From Byssochlamys sp. IMV 00236 (lineage: Eukaryota; Ascomycota; Eurotiomycetes; Eurotiales; Thermoascaceae): a stretch of DNA of 64,000 nucleotides. The notes beneath the pieces were generated by a model, which ran no database searches, was not told the DNA's origin, and saw only the letters and a list, made by a program, of their open reading frames with translations. The position numbers and the translations under genes were made by a program. Shown piece after piece: positions 24,401-34,560 of the stretch (positions within the stretch are counted from its first letter, which is position 1; the number at the start of each line of letters is the position of its first letter). The DNA lies in assembly GCA_001931875.2 (NCBI GenBank), contig MSJH02000802.1, positions 100,455-164,454 on the forward strand, in the 5' to 3' direction.

Positions 24401-26468
24401 TGGCATGACCTTCAGGCTTGTCGCGCGGCAGACGATGGTGCGATGACTCCGCGTCCTCGTCAGAAAAAGATGACCTTCCTGAGTTTCTACTGCGGCGCAA
24501 CGGGACCGACCCAACTTCAACGCTTCTCCTATTCGCTTCACGGTCCCGACAGTCTGGTTCAGATGCGAAGCCCCTTCAAGGATAGAAGATGCAACACCCA
24601 ATCCTCACTTCACGCAGGTGTTGGTTCGACCCTCCATTGACACTAAGGAGCGCCGCTGCTCTCACAACCGCCGGACATTAGAGCGAGGGGAAGAGCAACC
24701 GAAAAAGTCCCACGCTTGCACATCAGGTTCGTCACTCTGTCGGCCTTTGTCACATCCACCCATGCTGGAGATTGTAATCTGAGAATGTCGAGAAACCCTG
24801 TCTATTTTTCGATCGTGCGCGTTGCAGTCTGTGCTTGCGTAGTTTGTGGCCTGGTCACATCGAGCATCCTTTTTTCCCTCCTGTCAGACATGGGGAAGCG
24901 AGTCTGATTTTCGAGGCGCTGCGGCAACAAAAAGAAAGTTCCCCATCCCCAAGACAGGAGCGGATCCACTAGGCAGTGACATGGCTGTTCGTGGGGGGTG
25001 TTCTGAATATGCCCGCGAAAATGCCAAGGTCCAATCTGGCTGGGGAGCTGCGCTTGTCGACTGTGTCTTGCAGTCGACAGATGGCCTATCAGCGCTTAGT
25101 GACTGCGGTTGGGTGTTGGAAGGGCTCTGCAAACAATGTGATACGCAGAAATCATCCTTTCTGCAGTGATAATCCCTCCTTTGCTAGGGCGATGATACGG
25201 CTGCGGTAGTATCAAACCCAGAAGACGAGGAATAATAGCACATTCAGGACGGCCTTCCATGTCTCTTGAAATTGCGCCTTGCAGCTAAACCATCCTAGGT
25301 TTGAGGGAAATTACTGGCATAATTATTGCACTAGTCTATACGGAAATTGGCAACCGCTTCTGAGAAACAAAAGGTCGAATATGACCGTACTAGCCGGTGA
25401 AATAAGGGAGGGTTTGTTTTGTCCCATACTGCATGATGGTATCACCGACTAGCTAGTGTAGGGCCCGTTCGCGGGTGGTATTGTGTCATCCTCATCCAAG
25501 CAGCAGCGTATGGAGATGGTCCTGGCTTGTTCAGCTTGTTACTATTGCCGCGGAACTTTATCAGGCGCTATACCTGTGCAGCCACGAGGCACCAGAGAAA
25601 GCACAGAGGCCTTCTTCGGGTCTTTTGTAACACTAATTAGAGCAGATCATCTGCTAAGTCTCGAGTCACGAGAAGCTACCGTCCGTTGATTGTTCAGGCA
25701 AAGAAATAAGCAGATTTCCTCGCGAGCTTTCTCACATTCATATCGGAAGCTGGTCAACAAAACCATCCAGTTGCAAAAGTACCTGGATGATCGTTTGATA
25801 TTCTTTACTGCTCGTCACAAAAGCTATCTCACACAGCGTCCACGAGCTCTCCTGGAGGTCTTACTGCCAGCGCAAATCTGCCACTCCGCGTCGGTCAACG
25901 ATATTTCTGTACATTCACCAGAATCGAGTCGAGTGGTCGAGAGCAGACCGGGAGAACGCCGTGATACTTTGGAACGAAGGGCTCTCCTGAGCATATTTCT
26001 CCTCTGAAAGGACACCAGTGGTCTATCATCCGGAATATCAATTACTGTTGCCCCCCGTACCTTGACTCGAGACGAGCCTTGTACCCGACGATCTGCCTGC
26101 TCTTACAACTGTGGCACATAAGGCAGTTACATTCGACGCATTATCAGTGGTCCCCAGTTCAGAGCTGCTCTGGTATCCCTTACAACAATTATATCAGAGG
26201 CCATCGGCCTTCAGCCTGGAGGCCTCATAGACCTTCGAGAGCACGAACAGCGCGTATATCAACGCCATACACCTGTTCGTGACACTTGAACCCACAGCCG
26301 GACTTCGTTTCGTTTGAATTTTCATCTCTTGCTCTTTTTGAGTGGCAGATTCTTCTATTCGACCATCGCCAGTTCGTGGCTTATCAGCATCCCGCAGAGA
26401 ACTACTAGACCGATCTCTGTTGTTCACTGTTGGGAGTCACCGTGCTCTCTGCCACCAGTTTCGTTTCC
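21401..26468. other. gene desert, part 2, with scattered coding-like fragments
   Basis: Five kilobases without a supportable complete gene. Overlapping palindromes built from TACGGAGTA occur at 22037-22059. A plus-strand frame at about 23587-23718 reads like a real protein piece (TLRSLYLVAPVLGGLPSGLAVAN) and continues in phase past an in-frame stop, which suggests a degraded gene. Another frame at 23833-24072 is open but unrecognised. The region may be relic genes or old repeats; no terminal repeats were found by eye. Confidence 0.4.
22037..22059. repeat. overlapping palindromes of the TACGGAGTA type
   Basis: Two perfect palindromes overlap here: ACTCCGTACGGAGT (22037-22050) and GTACGGAGTACTCCGTAC (22042-22059). 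The core TACGGAGTACTCCGTA recurs at 57151-57166, and a half-site occurs at 46408-46416. I recall this word as frequent in Aspergillus and Penicillium non-coding DNA, but its function is not known to me. Confidence 0.7.
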
Positions 26469-27092
26469 ATGGCTCAGACAATGATGCAAGAGCTAGCTAT
26501 ACGCCCCCGTCAGCATCCAAGCCGGATATCGATCGATGCTCTTTTGAACCCTCAAGACGAAGAACGTGTCCCGCAAGAATATCCACGGGAACTGCAATAC
26601 TACCAGAATCCCATTGCACTTCATTACTCCTCACAATCCGTGGGGTTCTCTGAACATATGGGCTTCGTCGGACCCCCACGATCAGCACACTCCTCTCCAG
26701 GTCCCTACAGACGCGAGCGGTACGACTCGGTATCGAGTAGCGCGTCCAATGTATCCGAACGTCGTCGTCCTCCTCGACCGAAGTACGAGGAAGAGGAGAT
26801 GTATTTCATCTGGTATCACCGCGTCGATCTCTCTCAAGACTGGAAGGAAGTACGGGAAAGTTTCAACAGGCAATTTCCCAACCGACAACGACGTGGCTTC
26901 CAAGGGATCCAGTGCAAATTTTACCGTTTCATCAAAGAAAAGAAATGCCCAACTTTAAGAGAGCAAAGACGCATGCGCGATGGAGAGTTCATCGCTCGTA
27001 ACGGTTCAGGGCTGTCGGATTGTTCGCCCCGTTTCGGCGTCAGAGAGTGGCTCCCAGGCGTATGGTATCCGTGGATGAATACTAAATTATGA
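26469..27092 (+). CDS. putative small Myb/SANT-like DNA-binding protein
   Basis: Single-exon protein of about 207 residues, taking the ATG at 26469 rather than an in-frame GTG upstream. Residues 1-105 are disordered and Ser/Pro/Arg-rich, with a short SRISIDALLNPQD segment resembling the ISxLLN motifs found near the N-terminus of several fungal regulators. Residues 107-165 form a Trp/Tyr-rich helical block (EEEMYFIWYHRVD, WKEVRESFNRQF, RRGFQGIQCKFYRF) with the spacing of a Myb/SANT-like three-helix domain. That would make it a nuclear regulator, but this is inferred from composition and helix spacing. The preceding 7.9 kb is gene-poor. Confidence 0.6.
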   Translation: MAQTMMQELAIRPRQHPSRISIDALLNPQDEERVPQEYPRELQYYQNPIALHYSSQSVGFSEHMGFVGPPRSAHSSPGPYRRERYDSVSSSASNVSERRRPPRPKYEEEEMYFIWYHRVDLSQDWKEVRESFNRQFPNRQRRGFQGIQCKFYRFIKEKKCPTLREQRRMRDGEFIARNGSGLSDCSPRFGVREWLPGVWYPWMNTKL

Positions 27093-28140
27093 CATTGATA
27101 ATCCCTATGCCTGGAGAAAATGTACCAGCTTTCCACGCTTGGTACTTTCTCACTTTTGATTATTTTCACATGGGGAATGTGCTACATTCCCTACCAGCGA
27201 TAACTTCTCATGACAGTCTACGACAGCAGTGCAGTCATTTCATATTCCCCCCGACACAATTCTATGGCGGTGTTCTTGCGCTCTTTGCTTTGGACCTTGA
27301 TTCCTGGCGTCTTTTATTTCGGGCATATATATTATATACATCTATTTGCAAAATGTCTGTCTTCAAAGTTCGGGAGTCTCGAACTTCACCCTAACCCTAT
27401 CAAACCTGATATGAGTCACTGACTGTAATCTATTATCTCTATATCTCTTTTTGTTTTATTTTCACTTCTCTCTTTCTTCCACCTCGTGCCTCATATTTAT
27501 CACTTACAGAAGGATATCATCACTTGGATCATTAGTTAGCACATCATGGAAATAGTCTTCCTCCAGCATACGTGGCAGATAATCAAAGCATTATGGCTTC
27601 TTCCCTCATCTAACATACCAGACTTTCTTGTTCGTCCAAGTAGGTTAGCCGTAGAGAAAATATCTGTTCTACAACCCTGCAGTGCTGCCTAAGGCCTCAA
27701 GGCTGCCCTGGACGTGGGGTCCTTCCAACACTCCGCGTATATCCGGCAGGTATCTAAGATGTATTTTAGAACTGTTGAGAACGTGACCAATCTGTCTGTC
27801 TTCTTTACATTTTTCTACTTTACAATTGGGAATCGTTGTGTTATTACTGTACAGTAGGCGATACGAAGTGGGAATCCATCGGAGCTCAACTAGAAGGTAT
27901 TTATTATTTCCATGAGCTCGAAACACCAAACTCATAGCTGCATTCATGCCAACGCGTCAAAATGCCATGCCATAATAGATATCAAATGCCAGAAACCTAG
28001 CCAATGCATCAAAACACGAAGAGTAGCGTGCGAATATGCGATGAGAGAAAAAAGAAGGAGAAGACGAAGAAGAGGTGGGTGAGAAGGGAAGACGGAAATG
28101 AATGATTGAGTTGCCATAGGACATTCATTCTCTATCATCA
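27093..28140. other. convergent intergenic region
   Basis: Between the ends of the 26.5-kb gene (+) and Iwr1 (-). It is AT-rich with pyrimidine tracts near 27440-27490, and no gene is visible. Confidence 0.45.
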
Positions 28141-29967
28141 TCACCAGTCATCTTCGTTCTCGTCCTCGGAATCGAGCCCATGGTGGAATCGCTGGCCGAA
28201 TCGAGCCACGAGTTCGCCTTCACTGTCGTAGTCGTCCATGTCGTAGCCTTCGTCATCGGAATTGGCACGGTTGCGGTATCGGCTGTATATAGCAGAGGGA
28301 TTGTCGTATTCGTCGGCTGAAGACAGCTCTTCGTCTGGGTAGTCGTTGGCGGGGTTATCCTCGGCTGTGGTTACGAGTCACGTTAGCAAGCCTGACTAAT
28401 AAATGTATTATTATGATATGACGAGGGAAATATGCTTACCGTTCGAGTCGGCGTCTTCGCTATCCCATTTTTCTTCCTCTTCTTCATCCACCACGAATGG
28501 CTCCCAGTATTCTTCATCTTCCTGGGAGATGACCACAACACCAATGTCTTTTCGCGTGGTATCGATGTCAAGAAGAGGATCCGTAAGCAACCCATTGGCT
28601 GGTAGTGGCCGACGAACATAGACATCATAGACATAATCACCGTCACTGTCTTCCTCTTCCTGGTGAGTTTCAACTTTCGTGGAGTCGGGTGCTCCCTCCT
28701 GCTCGGTCGTCTTCGCTGCACTCTCCACTATTGGAGTTCCTTGGCGCTGTCTGTTCGGAGTCCTAGGTTGGTATTTCAGGGCAGGTTTTGGAAGCACGTT
28801 CCGGGGAACAGGTGCAGGAACCTCCTTTGGCTCTGCAGGCTGCGTCTCCATCTGGGTTTCCAGGTCTCGAGCTATTTGATGAAACTGGCGGGCAAGCCCT
28901 TCTGACTCATCATCAACGTCAATATCCGGAGGAGTATGAACATCTTTATCATAATTCTCCGTGATATGCGTTTTCGCCGCAGAGATAGCGGCTTTCTGCT
29001 GCTCCCTCCAGAGTCTCTCTGCTCGGTTCACGACCGGACGCTTTCTAAGCGTAGGAGCGACCTCGGGAGCTTTATCAACGTCTGCGACTATGGGCTTCTC
29101 CAAAACATTCGCATCGCCTACAGCGTCTCCCGTACGTGCAATGGTCTCAAGCATAGCAGTCCTCTTCGGTTCCGGTTTACGCGCAAGCTTCTCTACCAGA
29201 ATCGCCCGCGAAGGTCTCTTCTGCACACCTGCATGACCAGCCCTTAGTGGACTCGCTGGTGTGGCAGGTCGCGCGATATGGAACTTTCGCAGAGACGAAG
29301 TTCTTCTGTGCAAGGAATGAGGGCTATTTCCTGTACTGGGTCCGGAAGACACCGCACCCGCTGGCGTAGCTGGTCTAGAAACCTCAGCAGACGTAGCCGA
29401 CTCATGTCCAGGAGTCGAGTTCAATGCCTCCCTGATCTGATCTTGAGCCTGTTTTTCAGCTGCTGCAAGCCGTTTCTTTTCTCGGAGCTCAGCCCCAGGC
29501 GACGTAGCGCGGACCAGAGGGATCACTCCACCGCCCAAAGTTCCACGAGCGCCATTCGAAATAGGCGGAAATTGAATGTTGCTCACAGACCTTGGGCTAC
29601 GGATCCCCCGTCTGGCAGGAGAGATCGCCGCCTGGGGAGGTCCAACGGGTACTTGGCTAGCATCGCCACTGATTCGTACTCTCTGAAATACGAAATCTGT
29701 AAAGCGTCTCTTCTTCTGATGTAAGTCAGATTGAATATCTGTGATGATCGTTAGTGTGAGTCAGATATTGATTTTGGAAATTGAGACTGCGTCGTATGGT
29801 TCTTACATCCTCACGGCCCATTCCACAAGAGAGGGCGGGAGGAAGACAACAACGACTAGTCACAAATAAACATCTCAAGATACTGGTGAGAAGGACATAC
29901 ATAAAGTCTCCACCGGCTCTTCCTCTCTACGACGCTTGATGTTGATGTGTTCTGGAGGCAGTGTCAT
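28141..29967 (-). CDS. iwr1: Iwr1 family RNA polymerase II nuclear import factor
   Basis: Iwr1 binds assembled RNA polymerase II and carries a nuclear localisation signal for its import. The protein has about 529 residues in three exons: 29967-29901, 29738-28440 and 28364-28141. Exon 1 encodes MTLPPEHINIKRRREEEPVETL, and splicing restores the hallmark YIQSDLHQKKRRFTDFVFQRV, a basic N-terminal block that would be lost if the gene were started in exon 2. The middle is disordered. Near residue 420 comes YVYDVYVRRPL followed by the acidic Iwr1 core (EEYWEPFVVDEEEEEKW), and exon 3 ends with the conserved DDEGYDMDDYDSEGEF block and an acidic tail ending DDW. It is longer than yeast Iwr1 (about 350 residues), as is usual for filamentous ascomycetes. 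Confidence 0.9.
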
Positions 29968-30812
29968 GATGTCGAGCGCAACGCCACCGAGCAACGAAGG
30001 GAATGAACAGACAGAGAGATGTGTAGAGTCTCGAGCTCTGCTTTTGCAACAACTCGCGATGTCCCCTCCGCCACATCGGGACTAGCGGCGCGCTTCGACC
30101 ACGGCAGCGTATAGTCACGTGACAGATCGCGATCTGACTGATAAATGAATCGAAGAGATTAACATAGATCGATACTCAAAGATGATTCCCAAGACATTTA
30201 TTATTACTATTACTGTACAGTGGAGTTGGGACATGTGCATTAGACCCCATCGTCTGTGGCATCCAGACTCAAACTGCATCATTCTCGTGTAGAGCGACAG
30301 TAGAAGCGCATCATTGTATTGCTATCCAAGATTGCTTCTTCGCTATTCCATTCCCTCTTCCAGCTCTTTTTTATTTCCCTTTATTTTCTTATTACCTCCG
30401 TGCAGCTCCCTTCCCGATGAGGTCTGGCCCAGAGTGGAGCATTTGGCTCAACAATCAATGTAATAAAGACGGCATCATGAACGGAAAGCAGAAAGGAACA
30501 CGACAGGAAGGAACAGAGCCAACCAGTCTAGGGTATAGCCGACCTGTTGCGTCTTCGTAACCAACTGGATCGAAAGCTGTGCACAGCTTGTAGAAGGAGA
30601 AAACTTCGTAGCCAGCTAGCAATACAATATGATTAGGGGGGAAATTTTATTAAAACGGATTAGGCACGTTACCGCTGGATGTGTGAAGGTGTTTGGACAA
30701 GCAAAAAGAGAAAACACTTAATTGAAGCCAGTACAAGAAACGAATAAGTAAAGAAAAAACAGCGAAGGGTCAAGAATCAGAAGATGCCGATTGAAGTGAA
30801 CAGAGAATGGCT
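29968..30812. other. intergenic region between iwr1 and the Nrd1-like gene
   Basis: This should contain the Iwr1 promoter and the 3' UTR of the Nrd1-like gene. Frames are short, and no gene or repeat was recognised. Confidence 0.5.
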
Positions 30813-33356
30813 TCATTTGGCCCCAATCTCCTCTTCAGCCCAGCCGGGCAGAGAGGATTCATTCTGGATAGCCAGACCAAAGCCATTGTGGTTCAGACCG
30901 CCAAGGGCGGAGCTGAAACTGGAAAAGCTACCCTGGGGTTGATGAGCAACACCGGAACGACCTTGGGTGGTTTGACCCACGGAAGGGCCGAACGCGTCAG
31001 GAGAAAAAGAAGGCAAGCTGACAGCCCGCGAATGTTGTGCGCGTGGCACGCTCAAGCTGCTACCCGTAGAGGTGTGGTGACCACCACTAGAGGGACCGCC
31101 GGAGACATTCAAGAAGCCACTGTTGGAAGGCTTGTGCTGATGCAAGGGGCTGTCAAGTCCGCCATTGGTAAGATCATTGGTGCCGGCACCATTGTAAAGC
31201 GCCGCTTGCTGGTTGGCAAGGGCTTGTTGTTGCTGTTGCTGTAAGGTGGCCAGGGTAATCGGATCACTAAGACGATTCTCCTGTTCCTGGGCCTGCTGCG
31301 CCGAAACCTGATTCAAATACATCGTCAAAGGGTTGCTGTTTCCGGCGTTCAGAATGCTGGATGGCGTCGAGACTGTCTGAAGGGGATGACGGGACTGGCC
31401 GTTCTGAGAGTGCGAGCCTGTCGAGCCAGGAGCAGGCGAAAGAGCGGGCCTAGTCGGGCTCGACTGAGATCCTGACTGACTCAAATTCTGCTGGAAACCA
31501 TTCAGAGCGGGAGACGGAGATTGGGGTCCTTCCAGTCCAGAGCCGTTACGGTTCTGCTGGTTGCTATTGACCTGACGAGGAGGATTGCCACAACGGTCCT
31601 TGCCAAAGTTGATCTTGAACCGCTTGTATTCCTCCCGGCTTCGCATACCCTCAATGGCCTTGATGGCGTTGGCGATGTTTGTGAAATTGACGAAGGCACA
31701 GCTCTTCTCTCTGAGAGTGTTGACTAGTTCGATTTCTCCGTACTCAGAAAAGTCCTGACGGAGGCGCTCTTCAGTCCACGTCTCGTCCAGATTACCAATG
31801 TATACATTGCGTGACGCGCCACCGCTAACAGCAAGGGCAATCGCAGGAGGCAAAGCGCCAGAATGTTTACCCCAGCCAATCTTTAGCCTTCGATTGTGGA
31901 TCATCAGTCCCTGCAGGTTGCTCAGAGCGTAAAAAGAGGCCGCGGACGTTGGGTCAATGAAGGTGACGAAGCAGATGTGCTTGTCTGGGATATAACGGAT
32001 GTGATGAAGAAGACCTCCACGAACAACATTGCAGATCTCCTCGACGGTAGTTTCAGGATGGATGTTGCCAAGGTAGATGGTTCGGTTTCCAAGGTTGTTG
32101 ACACCTCCAGCGGTAGTTGCAACAGCAGCGGCAGCCACTGACTGCTGAGCCAAGGCATTGGAGATCAAGTCACGATCGGCGCTGTTAAGGATATGGGCGT
32201 AGCCGGGCGCAATTCCCAAGTACTGGGCGGCGTTCTGCTGCTGAGTCTTGGAAACGTATGCGCAGCGGTCCTTACCGTAGAACACACGTTTCGGAGCCTG
32301 CCACTTAGGCTCCTGGGGCAGTTGAGAGACTGCCTTGATCGCGTTGCTGATGGACAAGAAGTGAATAAAACCAATAGCCTTCTCCTTCACAATCTTCACA
32401 GTATCAATGGGCCCAAATTTGCCGAGATCTTCCCGTAGTTCCTCCTCCGTGATATCTTCCGGTAGGTTTCCGAGATAAACGTTTCGTGAAGCTCCCGACT
32501 GCTGCACAGCCAGAGCTACAGAGGTTGGAACTTGAGAGGGCTTTCCCCATCCGATCTTGATGTCATTGCCCTTGATGGCCAACTTTTTCAAGATGGCATC
32601 CGAATGAAAATGGGTAGCTGAACTGCCATCCAAGAAGGAAATGAAAGCACAGTTCTTGTCAGGAAGCAGGCGGACAGACTCAATCTGTCCACTGCGCACA
32701 TGGTTAAGGATCTCCTCTGCAGATGTCTCCGGAGGGATGTTGCCAAGGTACACAGTACGGCTTGTTCCTGACATGATTCCCGGGGCGATTCCGACCGAGG
32801 CGGCTGGACCACCAAATGCAGCATTGCCCATGCCGGGGAAACCACCAATTGGAGAATGGGGTCCACCCAGCAATTGGGAACCGCCGAAGCCTTCGGTCGA
32901 CATCAGGGACGAATAAAGTCCTGGCGAGAGAGCGCCCTGCTGGGCCTGGGTCGGGCTACCGAGCTGGTTCTGGTGGTTCTGGCCGGGAGCCGAAGGGTTG
33001 CCCTGGGAAAAACCGCCAAAGTTCGTGAATTGCGGTGAGGCAAAGGCCGAAGGAGTCCCTGGCTGGAAGGGACTGCCTAGAAGCAGCTGCGATGGCAGAA
33101 GAGGTGTGAAGTTCATGTCGAAAGGCGCTCCGGATGCCGACAAGTCGTTGGCGTTGTGGCCGTTCGATCCTGTATTAATCGAAGGGATGTTCGCACGGCG
33201 AGTAACGCGGTCCCCGAAACCCTGACCACTGAAATTGTTGGAATTGTATGCACTGTGGGAGAAACCGGTGTGATCAGCGTTAATAGCGGATAGCTTGGAC
33301 ACCTGTGGGATCAGACGAGAACTATTAGGGATGGTCGAAGCATCCGAGGTTTGCAT
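30813..33356 (-). CDS. nrd1: four-RRM RNA-binding protein of the Nrd1/Msa2 family
   Basis: 847-residue single-exon protein. In fission yeast, Nrd1/Msa2 binds mRNAs and represses the onset of sexual differentiation. There are four RRMs, each opening with a clear RNP2: TVYLGNIPPE (about 200), NVYLGNLPED (about 290), TIYLGNIHPE (about 420) and NVYIGNLDET (about 512). RNP1-like strands such as NCAFISFLDG and SCAFVNFTNI follow. RRMs 1/3 and 2/4 resemble each other, suggesting an ancient pair duplication: 1 and 3 end IKIGWGK/LKIGWGK, and 2 and 4 end YGKDRC/FGKDRC. The termini are Gln/Ser/Gly-rich, with a poly-Gln patch near 690. The MAP kinase at 10.9 kb belongs to the pathway known to act on Nrd1 in S. 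pombe, but any link here is inference. Confidence 0.92.
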   Translation of the reverse strand: MQTSDASTIPNSSRLIPQVSKLSAINADHTGFSHSAYNSNNFSGQGFGDRVTRRANIPSINTGSNGHNANDLSASGAPFDMNFTPLLPSQLLLGSPFQPGTPSAFASPQFTNFGGFSQGNPSAPGQNHQNQLGSPTQAQQGALSPGLYSSLMSTEGFGGSQLLGGPHSPIGGFPGMGNAAFGGPAASVGIAPGIMSGTSRTVYLGNIPPETSAEEILNHVRSGQIESVRLLPDKNCAFISFLDGSSATHFHSDAILKKLAIKGNDIKIGWGKPSQVPTSVALAVQQSGASRNVYLGNLPEDITEEELREDLGKFGPIDTVKIVKEKAIGFIHFLSISNAIKAVSQLPQEPKWQAPKRVFYGKDRCAYVSKTQQQNAAQYLGIAPGYAHILNSADRDLISNALAQQSVAAAAVATTAGGVNNLGNRTIYLGNIHPETTVEEICNVVRGGLLHHIRYIPDKHICFVTFIDPTSAASFYALSNLQGLMIHNRRLKIGWGKHSGALPPAIALAVSGGASRNVYIGNLDETWTEERLRQDFSEYGEIELVNTLREKSCAFVNFTNIANAIKAIEGMRSREEYKRFKINFGKDRCGNPPRQVNSNQQNRNGSGLEGPQSPSPALNGFQQNLSQSGSQSSPTRPALSPAPGSTGSHSQNGQSRHPLQTVSTPSSILNAGNSNPLTMYLNQVSAQQAQEQENRLSDPITLATLQQQQQQALANQQAALYNGAGTNDLTNGGLDSPLHQHKPSNSGFLNVSGGPSSGGHHTSTGSSLSVPRAQHSRAVSLPSFSPDAFGPSVGQTTQGRSGVAHQPQGSFSSFSSALGGLNHNGFGLAIQNESSLPGWAEEEIGAK

Positions 33357-34560
33357 GGCGAGGAGATGGGACGGCAGGACAAGGTCGTCCCCAACGGCGG
33401 AGGAGAGTACAGCCGTTTTGACGATGGAGAGGTCCGGTAGCTGGTATCACCGGACACAATGCACGAAGGAATGGACGCTGATGCCGTTGGAACGAAAAGC
33501 GAGATCCCGACCACCAGGCGTGGGGAAGAACAACCAAGAAGGCCCGTAAGATATCTACCGAATGGTCCCTGCGGTCAATGGAATGTACATTCACAATAGT
33601 ATCGAGAAGACCACTTACCTGAACAAAACCTGAACCTGAGAATGTCGCTACAGTTGTTCCGGCCCGGAGCAACCAACGGCAGAACAAGAAAAAAAAAACA
33701 AAGAAGTAGAAGTGAAGTCAACCCGTCAAATCTGCTGCACCCTAAAAAGAAAGGCTTGAATCCGTCACTCTTTTCAGAGGAAACCAGAGACAGTACCTGA
33801 TTAGAAGCAGTGCACAAAGAATGGGATGAAAGAATTGACTATGAACAGGCCAGGCAGGATTAAGTGGGCTGTAAAGGGATAAGCCGAAACAATAGAGTGA
33901 AGGGCCCGGGCGAAAAAGGGGGTTTGAAGGAAAATTGATAACGAACGAGCGAGCGAGCGGGGGGTTTCGAAGGAATTATAAAGAAAAGATAGATCGAGTG
34001 TAAAGAACGTGGAGAAGTAAGGAATGGAGGAAGGTATGCAAGAAGCAACAATAATGTTCCCAAAACGAGGAGGGAACAGAAGAGGGCGAAAAAGAGGAGG
34101 TAGAGTGTAAGGGAGAAAAGCCGAGAGGCAGTTCAGGACACGACTCAAAACGGAAGAGGGCGAGGTTTGGATGGACCTCTTCTCTCCGATTGTTTTGGCA
34201 GACTGAAGCTCGACTTGTCGGGTACCGGGGATTGGGAAGACGGGGCTGGGGAGCACGGCGGTACCGTGGTACGTACCCTGATTCTCGCAAATAGACTGGA
34301 TGAAACCGCGGCTTGAGTTCGAGAGGGAAAAAAAGAATAACAATGCAGATTGGAAGCGGCGTACAGGGATTGGAGGGAACCAGACGGGTTCCTGAACGGT
34401 TGGTGGTGTTTCTCTGGGGCCGCGAAGGGAGAAGAGGCTGTCGAGGAGCCTCTCACAACTTCCGAAGGGCTTTCCACGCTCTCTGAAGGACTGTTCAGGA
34501 CATCGCGAGAAGCCCCCGACATGGCAGGGAACAAGCCCAACCAGACCCAAGACTAGAGAC
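33357..34560 (-). promoter_or_regulatory. pyrimidine-rich leader/promoter of the Nrd1-like gene
   Basis: On the coding strand this 1.2 kb upstream of the ATG is strongly C/T-rich (for example the complements of 33680-33720 and 33900-34130). It contains several open frames with Pro/Ser/Phe composition that look like translated CT-rich DNA rather than proteins. A long 5' leader with uORFs is likely for a translational regulator of this type, but no transcription start can be fixed by eye. Confidence 0.4.
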
